64,000 nucleotides of DNA, taken from positions 186,001-250,000 of the forward strand of contig NZ_JAIXTJ010000020.1 in NCBI RefSeq assembly GCF_027483985.1, in the 5' to 3' direction. Source of the DNA: Flavobacterium sp. (GTDB lineage Bacteria; Bacteroidota; Bacteroidia; Flavobacteriales; Flavobacteriaceae). Made by a program: the position numbers and the translations under genes. A model generated the notes under the pieces. The model worked only from the letters and a program-made list of their open reading frames with translations, ran no database searches and was not told where the DNA came from. Shown here piece by piece: positions 55,601 through 62,908 of the stretch (position 1 is the first letter of the stretch; every line of letters begins with the position of its first letter).

Positions 55601-55845
55601 AAAAAGCAAGAGATTTAATTGCAAAATTAGCTGATAAGTATAAAGATAATTTAAGATACTACAGCACCTTTAGTTCTGCTGATCAAAGTTTTATGGCAAC
55701 CGATATCGTAACCGACATTGAGCGCTACAGAAGTTTATTAAAAGTTATGAAAGCCAACGGTGATATTGAATTTTATAACAAAAACAGAAACGAATTTAAT
55801 AGTTTCAACAACAGATTTCAAAGATTCCAAAGAGATATGGAATAG
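52645..55845 (+). CDS. DUF2723 membrane protein, PMT-like glycosyltransferase
   Basis: A 1066-residue inner-membrane protein. The N-terminal half has about ten helices and the family signature SFWDCGEYIATAAKLEVGHPPGAPLFQ, here given by its parts FWDCGEYIA and GHPPGAPLFQ, near residue 35. Those acidic and Gly-Pro residues resemble the first loop of protein O-mannosyltransferases (GT-C fold). The C-terminal half is a large periplasmic region with TPR-like helices at the very end. DUF2723 members occur throughout Bacteroidota and are thought to glycosylate exported proteins. The activity of this one is inferred. Confidence 0.85.
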   Translation: MTTFDFKKWNNILGWAAFSIALITYTLTVEPTMSFWDCGEYIATAAKLEVGHPPGAPLFQMLGAFFAMFATSSDKVALMVNMMSVFSSAFTILFMFWSSTILLKKIIASYSEINNSNAVVILGSSFVGALAFTFSDSFWFNAVEAEVYAMATLLIALLFWLGLRWEQEMHEPKGNRWLLLISLVVGLSFGVHFMALLTIPSIGFLYFFKNYKKVTITNFILANVIIIAVLLFIFKLLLPYTLAFFGKTEIFMVNNIGLPFNSGTIFALLLIIAFFYFGLGYTRKKAHPTYNTVLLCILFVLIGFSTWMMLPIRANANTPINENKPSDAAEVLAYYNREQYGINPLFYGPQYTDAFAGLDENNPYLDKAPNYERDEASGKYVIVNDYKNAEQNTDDNHKAILPRMWSTDNIEGYMNFTGVPKFKVKSEYVEEKELTDVVAEFRQAYSSGKIDNDGYVSFLKAYGDYLDIEKPSTLDNLSFMFEYQFGYMYGRYLLWNFVGRQNDNQGRYDNLDGNWLSGIKFIDEVHLGSQENLTKDILNNKGRNLYYFIPLFLGLIGLMYHAQKDLKSFYVLLALFLFTGLALKIYLNERPFEPRERDYALVGSFYVFAIWIGFGVYAIYEMLKEKITSKIVGPVVVAASLIAAPLLMAAQNWDDHDRSGKYTAIAMAKNYLDSCDPNAILFTIGDNDTFPLWYAQEIEGYRTDVRIVNTSLLMTDWYIDQMKLKTYKAEGLPISFEHSQYVADNRDAILFNKQTENRWLIKDFINFAKSEDTITTVEMQSGHKLHFFPTNKIRIPIDKNAVIANKIVNPKQNDSIVPFIDIDLKGGALYKNRLIMFDILNNNNWKRPIYFSPGSFGDDDYLWMKDYLQLDGMVYKLVPIKTPVVEENYPDMGQMDTDKMYTLATKWNWGNGESTKIYHDPETRRNSISYRTNLSRLMELLIKEGKIEKAKKIIDLAISKTPIDYYGYYLTLEPFAGGYYKTGEKQKARDLIAKLADKYKDNLRYYSTFSSADQSFMATDIVTDIERYRSLLKVMKANGDIEFYNKNRNEFNSFNNRFQRFQRDME

Positions 55846-55860
55846 ATAAAATTAATTCAT

Positions 55861-55898
55861 AAATAAGTGCCGGTAAATTAATTTATCGGCACTTATTT
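55861..55898 (+). terminator. Terminator after the DUF2723 gene
   Basis: A 19-bp stem with one G-T pair, beginning AAATAAGTGCCG and closing CGGCACTTATTT, is followed by TTTTTAT on the plus strand. Confidence 0.9.
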
Positions 55899-55912
55899 TT
55901 TATATTTGAAAT

Positions 55913-56545
55913 ATGAGCTGGGTCAAAACAAATCAAATTATTAAAAAACTGTTTTCAAATTATGTTTGGGATCTTCCAAATAATGAAAACAAAGTATACT
56001 TAACTTTCGATGATGGACCAACTCCAGAAATCACGGAGTGGACTTTAAATTTACTCCAACAATACAATGCCAAAGCCACATTTTTTTGCATTGGAGATAA
56101 TATAAGAAAGTATCCTGAAATTTTTAAAAAGGTAATAGATGATGGGCATTCGATAGGCAATCACACCTTCAACCATTTAAATGGATGGAAAACATCTACC
56201 AATGACTACGTTGAAAATGTAAAATTATGCGAAACTGAACATGCAAAAGTAAGTACGGAACATTGCTCACTATTTCGTCCTCCTTATGGAAAAATAAAAC
56301 CTTGGCAATCAAAACAAATTAGAAAAATAGGATACAAAATAATACTGTGGGATGTAATATCGTATGATTTTGACAGCACTATTTCTAAAGAGGATTGCTT
56401 AGAAAATGTATTAAAAAATGTAAACTCTGGTAGTATAATCGTTTTTCACGATAGCAAAAAAGCATTCTCAAACTTGGAATATGTACTTCCAAGAACATTA
56501 GAATTTTTAACTAAAAAAGGATTTGTTTGTGATAAAATAAAATAA
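55913..56545 (+). CDS. Polysaccharide deacetylase (NodB domain)
   Basis: A 210-residue carbohydrate esterase family 4 type protein. Motif 1 is VYLTFDDGPTPEIT (catalytic base Asp and metal Asp, near 33), motif 2 is HSIGNHTFNH (two metal His, near 80), motif 3 is RPPYGKIKPW near 124, and the late motif is IVFHDSKKA near 182. All metal ligands are present. There is no clear signal peptide, so its site of action is uncertain; the substrate may be a cell-wall or capsule glycan. It stands alone between two terminators. Confidence 0.9.
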   Translation: MSWVKTNQIIKKLFSNYVWDLPNNENKVYLTFDDGPTPEITEWTLNLLQQYNAKATFFCIGDNIRKYPEIFKKVIDDGHSIGNHTFNHLNGWKTSTNDYVENVKLCETEHAKVSTEHCSLFRPPYGKIKPWQSKQIRKIGYKIILWDVISYDFDSTISKEDCLENVLKNVNSGSIIVFHDSKKAFSNLEYVLPRTLEFLTKKGFVCDKIK

Positions 56546-56561
56546 ATCACACTCCGAACTG

Positions 56562-56583
56562 TCCTCCTGAGCTTGTCGGAGGA
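56562..56583. repeat. REP-like palindrome between convergent genes
   Basis: TCCTCC (56562-56567) and GGAGGA (56578-56583) pair around TGAGCTTGTC. It resembles the widespread repeat TCCTGAGCTTGTCGAAGGA. It sits between convergent genes and may act as a weak terminator. Confidence 0.45.
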
Positions 56584-56880
56584 TTAAACTTGCTCTTGCA
56601 CTAAACCAATTATAGTATTAGCATCTAGTTCACCCGATTGTCTCCACACCATTTGACCTTCTTTATAAATCATTAGTGTTGGTAAACCTTTAATTCGAAG
56701 AGCTTCGGCTAGTTCTTGGTTCTTATCCACATCAATTTTAATCACTTTTGCTCTATCGCCAAGCGCAGCAGCAACATCTCTAATTACAGGATGCATTGAC
56801 ACTGAAGATTCATTCCACTCTGTGTAAAAATCAATTAACACAGGAACTTGAGCATTTATAAGTTCGCCAAATTTTGACAT
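56584..56880 (-). CDS. Thioredoxin-fold protein lacking the active-site cysteines
   Basis: A 98-residue thioredoxin-like protein. The fold is clear (PVLIDFYTEW near 13-22, KIDVDKNQELAEALRIKGLPTLMIYKEG with the cis-Pro near 65). In place of the WCGPC motif it has WNESSVSM, and the protein has no cysteine. It cannot act as a disulfide reductase; a chaperone or binding role is possible. The gene is intact and shows no sign of decay. It sits alone, tail to tail with the deacetylase gene. Confidence 0.8.
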   Translation of the reverse strand: MSKFGELINAQVPVLIDFYTEWNESSVSMHPVIRDVAAALGDRAKVIKIDVDKNQELAEALRIKGLPTLMIYKEGQMVWRQSGELDANTIIGLVQEQV

Positions 56881-56953
56881 AAAACCTAAATTTTTATATA
56901 TTCTTTTCTAAAAAAGAAAGTATTAGTAATACAAATGTAGCATTTTTAACTAA

Positions 56954-58186
56954 TTATACTACGTTTTTGCCTTTTTTTAGTTCAATTACTGTAATTTCTG
57001 GCATAATCCCTACTCTACCAGGATAAGCATGAAATCCGAAACCTCTATTTACGTAAATAAATTTCCCAAGGTTTTCATACAAACCAGCCCATTGTTTGTA
57101 AACATATTCCACTGGACTCCATTTAATTACACCAGGAATTTCAATTCCAAACTGAAATCCATGCGTATGCCCAGAAAGGGTTAAATGAAAATGTTTCGGA
57201 TGTTCTTTTACCTCAGCATCCCAATGACTTGGATCGTGACTCATTAAGATTTTAAAATCTTCTTTTTTCAAATTCTCAGAAGCTTTGCTTAAATCTCCAA
57301 CTTTCTTAAATTTTACACCCCAATTTTCTACACCAACGATGGCAATTTCATCAGTACCTTTTTTAATTTTAGTATTTTCGTTTAACATCAACTTAAAATC
57401 TATTTGACGATGTAAATCCTTAATATCTTCGAAATTTTTATTTTTAGCATCTTCCGATTTCCAATCTACATATTCACCATAATCGTGATTTCCCAGAACA
57501 GAATATTTTCCGAATTCATACTTTTTTATCTTCTTAAACGTATCAATCCAAGGATGCATTTCTGTTGCATGTGTATTAACAATATCACCTGTAAAAAGCA
57601 ATAAATCAGCTTCTTGTTCATTAATTAAATCAATAGCATAGCTAATTTTTTCAGGGTTATCAAAACTACCACTGTGAATATCTGATATTTGAGTGATTTT
57701 AAAACCATCAAAAGCATCGGGTAAATCATCAAAAAACAAGGTCTGTCTTAAAACTTTGTAATTGTACTTTCCGACTGTCATTCCGTAAATCAATGACAAG
57801 AATGGCACTGCTGCAATACCTAATGCCACTTGGCTGACAAATCTTCTTCGCTCAGGAAGAAAAGTATCGTTACTGCTGTTGGTAAAATAATTTTTGGTAC
57901 CTATTAATAATCTCAAAACATCTTCGAGCAACATAACAAATGTGATCAACAACTTAGGAACTAAAACCAACAACAAAACACCAATAGTGAACATAAACAA
58001 TTGGGTTTGTCCTATAGTCCTATCAAATTTAGAGAAACCATAAAACACAAATGCCACTGCGGCTAAAGATATTAGTATGTAGGAAAATTGCACCCATCTT
58101 ACCTTAGTGAAGGTTTTAACAGCTTGAAAAGCATAAATTTCTATGATTGCAATTATTGTAAATAGGATAATCCAGCGAAATGCCAT
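56954..58186 (-). CDS. Membrane-anchored metallophosphoesterase
   Basis: A 410-residue protein starting at the ATG at 58186 (an upstream TTG at 58204 is less likely). Four to five N-terminal helices (about 5-165) anchor a calcineurin-like phosphoesterase domain with all metal motifs: ISDIHSG, FTGDIVN, LGNHDYGEY, SHDPSH and SGHTHGFQFG. This arrangement is like YkuE/YaeI-type phosphodiesterases, some of which act on lipid-linked or UDP substrates. The substrate here is unknown. It is divergent from the first LamG gene. Confidence 0.87.
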   Translation of the reverse strand: MAFRWIILFTIIAIIEIYAFQAVKTFTKVRWVQFSYILISLAAVAFVFYGFSKFDRTIGQTQLFMFTIGVLLLVLVPKLLITFVMLLEDVLRLLIGTKNYFTNSSNDTFLPERRRFVSQVALGIAAVPFLSLIYGMTVGKYNYKVLRQTLFFDDLPDAFDGFKITQISDIHSGSFDNPEKISYAIDLINEQEADLLLFTGDIVNTHATEMHPWIDTFKKIKKYEFGKYSVLGNHDYGEYVDWKSEDAKNKNFEDIKDLHRQIDFKLMLNENTKIKKGTDEIAIVGVENWGVKFKKVGDLSKASENLKKEDFKILMSHDPSHWDAEVKEHPKHFHLTLSGHTHGFQFGIEIPGVIKWSPVEYVYKQWAGLYENLGKFIYVNRGFGFHAYPGRVGIMPEITVIELKKGKNVV

Positions 58187-58263
58187 TTTTAAAAATTTTA
58201 ACAAATTAACGAAGAAACCTAAAACAAAATCAATTCATTATAAAAATTTTAACTACAGTTTGC

Positions 58264-58350
58264 TCTGTGAAATAAAATGATTCTTTCGTGAAAAATAAAT
58301 ATCAATTCATGAAGATCAAAAAACTACACAAATTAATAAATAGATTTTTG
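58264..58350 (+). promoter_or_regulatory. Three 21-bp-phased motifs and promoter of LamG gene 1
   Basis: GTGAA or ATGAA cores occur at 58267, 58288 and 58309, exactly 21 bp apart, each inside TTCRTGAA-like sequence (TCTGTGAA, TTCGTGAA, TTCATGAA). The -7-like element TAGATTTTTG starts at 58341, 32 bp after the third core, and the ATG follows at 58378. This fits a LytTR-type activator site layout. Confidence 0.65.
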
Positions 58351-58377
58351 TGACTTAAAATCTAAAAAACACTCTAA

Positions 58378-60336
58378 ATGAAAAGAATTTTACTTTTAAT
58401 TGCATTTGCCATTTTAGGAACTAACGGAATGGCACAAGCACCAACGAACGGATTGATAGCTTATTATGGATTTGAAGGCAATGCATCAAGCCATAATCAA
58501 TTACATGATCTGACAAATATGACAGCTACAGCAGTAACCTACGTTTCTGGCGGAAATGGAACTGGTCAAGCAGCGAGTTTCAACAATTCTGGTTTAAAAA
58601 CCGTATCTATTGCTCCTCAAATTACAAACGAATTTACTTTATCCTTTTGGCAGTATAATTCAGCCTCACAAGTTCAACCTTACGCCACAAGATTTGAGTT
58701 GTTTGGTTCTGCTTTTTATAGAAATAATGGTGGAGCAGGAAGTGCATCGCATGCCAAAATATCTATTTCCAATGGTACTTGGGTTGGACCTAACATGACT
58801 GTTGATCTTTCAAATAATACTTGGCAACATATAGCGGTAAGATATGATACAAGTGGCGGTTTTAGTATTTTTGTAAATGGAATCCTTGATGCAACACTTA
58901 GTCAATATGTTACTTTTGCTAACTTAATAAAATACAATACTATTTTTTCAATTGGTGGCGGAGCCGATATTCCAACAGGAAATTTTTTAGCAAATAAAGC
59001 TTTTACGGGCTATATTGACGAGGTTTATGTGTATAACAGAGCTTTAAACAGTGCAGAAATTAATCAAGTTAAAAATGCTTATGGTGCAGCTGTAACACCA
59101 CCAGTTATTTCAGCTGTTTCACATTTGCCATCAAGTAATTCGACTACTGTTGCTTATTCGTTGAATGCTAATAATAGTGCAACAACATCTATAGTGAAAT
59201 ATGGCACAAATGCAGATTATGGACAAACGGGAGTTTTTCCAAATCAAGTTAACGGACTTTCAGCTTCAGGAAATACAACAAATCCTGGTAGTGCTTTTTT
59301 ACCTAATTTAACACCAAACACTTTCTACTACTACCAAATTATCGCAACAAATTCAGGTGGATCAACAACTTCTACTGTTGGAACATTTACAACAACTGCC
59401 TCAGGTGGTGGATTAGCAGGTGACTTATTGGCCTATTATAGTTTTGAAAACAATAATAATAGTTATGATAATGTTCATAATTTAACAAATTCGGCAACTC
59501 CAAATCCAACATTTAGTGCGGGAAAATTCGGTCAAGGTAGTGATTTTGGAACCGGTGGTGGCGCATTAACCAACACAAGTATGAGTCCAGTGTTTAATGT
59601 TCAGAATTATACCATTGCATTTTGGGAAAAAAGAACAGTAAATACTATTCTATATAGCACTTCATTCGAATTGTACGGATCACATTATATGCGTGTCACT
59701 GGCGCTAATATGTCGGCTGGATACCGAATTATGTCTAATGGTATCTTTGAAAATGCTGGAATGCCGGCAACAACATATATGGATACTTGGACACACTATG
59801 CATTTGTTTTTGGACCAACTAATTTAGCCAATCCATCAGGACCTAAAAACATGAAATGCTATGTAAATGGTATTTTGGTTGGTTCTTCAATGGGAAATTA
59901 TGCAAGCACAGAAGCTTTACACAAATTTAACAGTATAATTTCAATAGGAAATGGTACTAATACCGATGGAACTATTAACGTTTCAAAAGCATATACTGGA
60001 CTTTTAGATGAATTTTATATTTACAACAGAGCTCTTTCTGCTAACGATATTGGATTTTTGATGAATAACTCTGCTGGAGTAAGTATGCTTTCTAACAATG
60101 ACTTTGCAAAAAACAACTTAAAAGCAACTATTTACCCAAATCCAGCTTCAACTAATTTTACTATTGAAATGGAAAACGAGGTAAACTCGGTTGAGATCTA
60201 TTCTCTTCAAGGTCAAAAAGTATTGATTTCTACTTCAAAAGATGTCAATGTTTCTAGTTTATCTGCAGGAATGTATTTAGTTCGAATTGAAGATTCTAAT
60301 AACGCAGTTTCAACTCAAAAATTAGTAATAAAATAA
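58378..60336 (+). CDS. LamG-domain surface protein with T9SS type A sorting tail (paralogue 1)
   Basis: A 652-residue secreted protein: signal peptide (1-19, ending GMAQ), a LamG/concanavalin-like domain (about 20-235, with LIAYYGFEG and GYIDEVYVYNRALNSAEI), a fibronectin-III-like domain (about 240-342, LTPNTFYYYQIIATN), a second LamG domain (about 345-560, LLAYYSFENN and LLDEFYIYNRALSANDI), and a C-terminal T9SS type A domain (about 575-652, LKATIYPNPAS and SAGMYLVRIEDSNN). It should cross the outer membrane by SprA and be tethered to the surface. Likely carbohydrate-binding or adhesive. Closely related to the next gene, with the same promoter layout. Confidence 0.88.
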   Translation: MKRILLLIAFAILGTNGMAQAPTNGLIAYYGFEGNASSHNQLHDLTNMTATAVTYVSGGNGTGQAASFNNSGLKTVSIAPQITNEFTLSFWQYNSASQVQPYATRFELFGSAFYRNNGGAGSASHAKISISNGTWVGPNMTVDLSNNTWQHIAVRYDTSGGFSIFVNGILDATLSQYVTFANLIKYNTIFSIGGGADIPTGNFLANKAFTGYIDEVYVYNRALNSAEINQVKNAYGAAVTPPVISAVSHLPSSNSTTVAYSLNANNSATTSIVKYGTNADYGQTGVFPNQVNGLSASGNTTNPGSAFLPNLTPNTFYYYQIIATNSGGSTTSTVGTFTTTASGGGLAGDLLAYYSFENNNNSYDNVHNLTNSATPNPTFSAGKFGQGSDFGTGGGALTNTSMSPVFNVQNYTIAFWEKRTVNTILYSTSFELYGSHYMRVTGANMSAGYRIMSNGIFENAGMPATTYMDTWTHYAFVFGPTNLANPSGPKNMKCYVNGILVGSSMGNYASTEALHKFNSIISIGNGTNTDGTINVSKAYTGLLDEFYIYNRALSANDIGFLMNNSAGVSMLSNNDFAKNNLKATIYPNPASTNFTIEMENEVNSVEIYSLQGQKVLISTSKDVNVSSLSAGMYLVRIEDSNNAVSTQKLVIK

Positions 60337-60338
60337 AG

Positions 60339-60425
60339 ATGAAAAAAATAGCTCATTATCGCTTGGAGATTACGTTAACGCTCACCTATGCATTAATTTT
60401 TTTATTGATTTTTTATAGTTTTTAA
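60339..60425 (+). CDS. Possible 28-residue membrane peptide
   Basis: A short frame opens 2 bases after the LamG gene 1 stop and encodes a peptide with a basic start (MKKIAHYRLE) and a hydrophobic end (YALIFLLIFYSF). It sits where paralogue 2 is followed by the small secreted protein at 62481. No Shine-Dalgarno-like support is clear. It could be a real peptide, or chance. Confidence 0.25.
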   Translation: MKKIAHYRLEITLTLTYALIFLLIFYSF

Positions 60426-60449
60426 ATCTCTTTTAAGTTAATGTAAATT

Positions 60450-60480
60450 AACCGTCACTTTACTCTTGAAGTGGCGGTTT
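60450..60480 (+). terminator. Terminator between the two LamG units
   Basis: The stem AACCGTCACTT/AAGTGGCGGTT (one G-T pair) with an 8-base loop is followed by TTTTTTGTTTT. Confidence 0.85.
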
Positions 60481-60499
60481 TTTGTTTTATGAAAAAAGC

Positions 60500-60586
60500 T
60501 TTATGAAAATCAATTTGCAATTCGTGAAAGAAAATCTTCGTTTCGTGAAATGTTAAAATATAAGTCTGCTCATTTATAGACTTTTG
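60500..60586 (+). promoter_or_regulatory. Three 21-bp-phased motifs and promoter of LamG gene 2
   Basis: ATGAA or GTGAA cores occur at 60503, 60524 and 60545, again exactly 21 bp apart (TTTATGAA, TTCGTGAA, TTCGTGAA). TAGACTTTTG starts at 60577, 32 bp after the third core, the same distance as in gene 1, and the ATG follows at 60611. The sequence after it (TCACTGAA) matches gene 1 (TGACTTAA). Confidence 0.7.
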
Positions 60587-60610
60587 TCACTGAATTTAAA
60601 CTATGTATTT

Positions 60611-62479
60611 ATGAAAAAAATATTACTTCTTATTACAATCGCTTTTATAGCAATAAAAGGATTAGCTCAAGCACCAACAACAGGATTGGTAGCTTATTAT
60701 AACTTCCAAAATACTTTGAATAGTAATTCTGCATCACATAGTTTTACAAATGCAGGAACTAGTAACATTTCTTATACAACAGGAAAAGATGGTCAAGGTG
60801 CTGGTTTTAACGGAAGCGCAGCTCTTATGAATGCTACAATGACAAGCTCAATAACATCACAAGCCAAATATACAATTGCATGGTGGGAATTTAGACCTAC
60901 AAGCACACCGTCCAACTATTCAACTTCTTTTGAATTGGGAGAAACTAACTATTACAGAGCAACAATCTCGTCAGGATGTTATGCGCCAACGTATTATCCT
61001 AATAGATATGAATTTGGTTTGTTAGACGGCCCAGCCTACAGATGTCTTACTTTACAAGAACAAGCGACTTTGGCTGGCTCTTGGGTACATCACGCAGTTG
61101 TTCACAACGGAACTTCGGTTAGTTATTATTTAAATGGAGCTTTGAATATTAACACCTGGCTTTTAAATTACTCTGGTTTAAATTTAGCAACAAATAATTT
61201 TACTTTTGGCGGAGGAACAAATGGTGGTGCTATTAATAGTGCGAAATATATGAATGGAACATTAGATGAATTATACATCTATAATAGAGCGTTAACAGCA
61301 TCTGAAATAACATTAGTCAAAGACGCAACTTATACCTACACATTTGAACCTAGTATTTCTAACATTAGCTCAACTCCAACACCAAATAATGCAACTATAA
61401 ATTATTCTATAAATGCAAATGGATTTGCAACAACATCTATAATAAAATATGGAACATCCGCAAGCGCTTTGACAAATCAAATAACAGGCGGAACTGCTGT
61501 AGGAACATCGGCAACTCCATTAAATTCAACACTTCCAAGTTTAACTCCAAATACAACCTATTATTTTCAAATTGAGGCTACAAACTCTGTTGGAACTTCT
61601 ACAAGCACAACACAGAGTTTTACAACACCACAAATACCAACGCTTATCACAGAATACAACTTTAACAACACTTATAATAACGTTTTAGGAAACGCACCTT
61701 TCACCTCAAATTCAGGAACTGCTTTTACTAGCGATAGAAACGGTTCGCCTAATAGTGCATTATACATTAACAATACAGGAACAACATCAACTATTTTAGG
61801 ATTACCATATGGAAATAGTGCAAGAACAGTTTCTGTATGGATAAAAATGGCAGTACTTAATCCCTTTGGTTTCAATTTTATATATAACTATGGAAATTCT
61901 ACAAATTATTATGGAACTTATTTTAATAATTCTAATTTATATCACTTTCAAAACGGTAGTAGTCATTTTGTAGCTAATACAACCTCTCTAAACACTTGGA
62001 TTCATTATGTATTTACATACGATGGTACTGTTTCTAAAATCTATAAAAACGGAGCTTTATTAGGTACAAATACGATTGCATTTAACACTTTAAATAATGG
62101 GAATTTATTCCGTTTAGGTTTAACCGAAAGTGGAGGTGTAAATTATTTTAATGGTACAGTTGATGACCTTAAAATATATAATTATGCTATTTCAGATGCT
62201 GATGTTACAAGTTTATTTTCAAACAATATTTTAGCATCCGAAAATTTCACATCTCAAAACCTAAAAGCAACAATCTATCCAAATCCAACTTCAGATAATT
62301 TCTCAATTGAAATGGAAAACGAAGTAAAATCAGTAGAAATTTATTCGATTCAAGGTCACAAAGTATTGACTTCTAATACAAAAGATATGAATGTTTCTAA
62401 TTTATCAAAAGGAATGTATTTGGTAAAAATCGAAGATTCAAATAATGCAGTTTCAACACAAAAATTAATTATTAAGTAA
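60611..62479 (+). CDS. LamG-domain surface protein with T9SS type A sorting tail (paralogue 2)
   Basis: A 622-residue protein, starting at the ATG at 60611 which gives a proper signal peptide (MKKILLLITIAFIAIKGLAQ, cleaved near 20). Same plan as paralogue 1: LamG (about 21-235, LVAYYNFQN and GTLDELYIYNRALTASEI), fibronectin-III-like (about 240-340), second LamG (about 345-530, GTVDDLKIYNYAISDADV), and a T9SS type A tail (LKATIYPNPTS, SKGMYLVKIEDSNN) almost identical to paralogue 1. Surface-exposed, probable adhesin or glycan binder. Followed one base later by a small secreted protein. Confidence 0.88.
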   Translation: MKKILLLITIAFIAIKGLAQAPTTGLVAYYNFQNTLNSNSASHSFTNAGTSNISYTTGKDGQGAGFNGSAALMNATMTSSITSQAKYTIAWWEFRPTSTPSNYSTSFELGETNYYRATISSGCYAPTYYPNRYEFGLLDGPAYRCLTLQEQATLAGSWVHHAVVHNGTSVSYYLNGALNINTWLLNYSGLNLATNNFTFGGGTNGGAINSAKYMNGTLDELYIYNRALTASEITLVKDATYTYTFEPSISNISSTPTPNNATINYSINANGFATTSIIKYGTSASALTNQITGGTAVGTSATPLNSTLPSLTPNTTYYFQIEATNSVGTSTSTTQSFTTPQIPTLITEYNFNNTYNNVLGNAPFTSNSGTAFTSDRNGSPNSALYINNTGTTSTILGLPYGNSARTVSVWIKMAVLNPFGFNFIYNYGNSTNYYGTYFNNSNLYHFQNGSSHFVANTTSLNTWIHYVFTYDGTVSKIYKNGALLGTNTIAFNTLNNGNLFRLGLTESGGVNYFNGTVDDLKIYNYAISDADVTSLFSNNILASENFTSQNLKATIYPNPTSDNFSIEMENEVKSVEIYSIQGHKVLTSNTKDMNVSNLSKGMYLVKIEDSNNAVSTQKLIIK

Positions 62480-62480
62480 A

Positions 62481-62801
62481 ATGAAAAAAGTAATCCTAAT
62501 ATTATTCCTAGCGTTAAGTTTAATGTCTATGAACACAAATTCAAACCATTTAAGTCTGAATGAAGAAATTACAATCACTGAAAAATTCGATATCAAAATA
62601 AAAAATGATACCGATAATGAAGTAAAAGTGATCAATGCAGGAAGTGGCGGAAGTTATAGTTTAACTAAAAACGCAACTACCACAATAAAAATGGAAGAAG
62701 GCGATAAATTGCACTATTACGAAAAAGGCAAAAAAGGAAATCTAATTCTAACAGCCACAAAAGAAATGCACGGAAAAGTGCAACTATTGAGTAAGTTATA
62801 A
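62481..62801 (+). CDS. Small secreted protein of unknown function
   Basis: A 106-residue protein with a signal peptide (MKKVILILFLALSLMSMN). The mature part is charged and beta-rich, with an NDTDNEVKVINAGSGG segment and a KLHYYEKGKKG turn. It begins one base after the LamG paralogue 2 stop, so it is co-transcribed and probably works with that surface protein. I do not recognise a family. Confidence 0.65.
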   Translation: MKKVILILFLALSLMSMNTNSNHLSLNEEITITEKFDIKIKNDTDNEVKVINAGSGGSYSLTKNATTTIKMEEGDKLHYYEKGKKGNLILTATKEMHGKVQLLSKL

Positions 62802-62831
62802 AATAAAGTAAGTAGTTTTTTTTAAGAAAAT

Positions 62832-62866
62832 ACCGCTCAACAGATTATTTTTTGTTGGCGGTTTTT
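62832..62866 (+). terminator. Terminator after the LamG-2 unit
   Basis: ACCGCTCAACA and TGTTGGCGGT pair with one bulged base around an A/T loop, followed by TTTT. Confidence 0.7.
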
Positions 62867-62908
62867 CGATTGAAATAAATTCTTAAATTGTCAAACCAAA
62901 ACCAACCA

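Noticed and set aside
60489..60495. A fourth ATGAA upstream of the LamG-2 array
   Set aside because: It is 14 bp, not 21 bp, from the first motif and lies in the T-run end of the preceding terminator.
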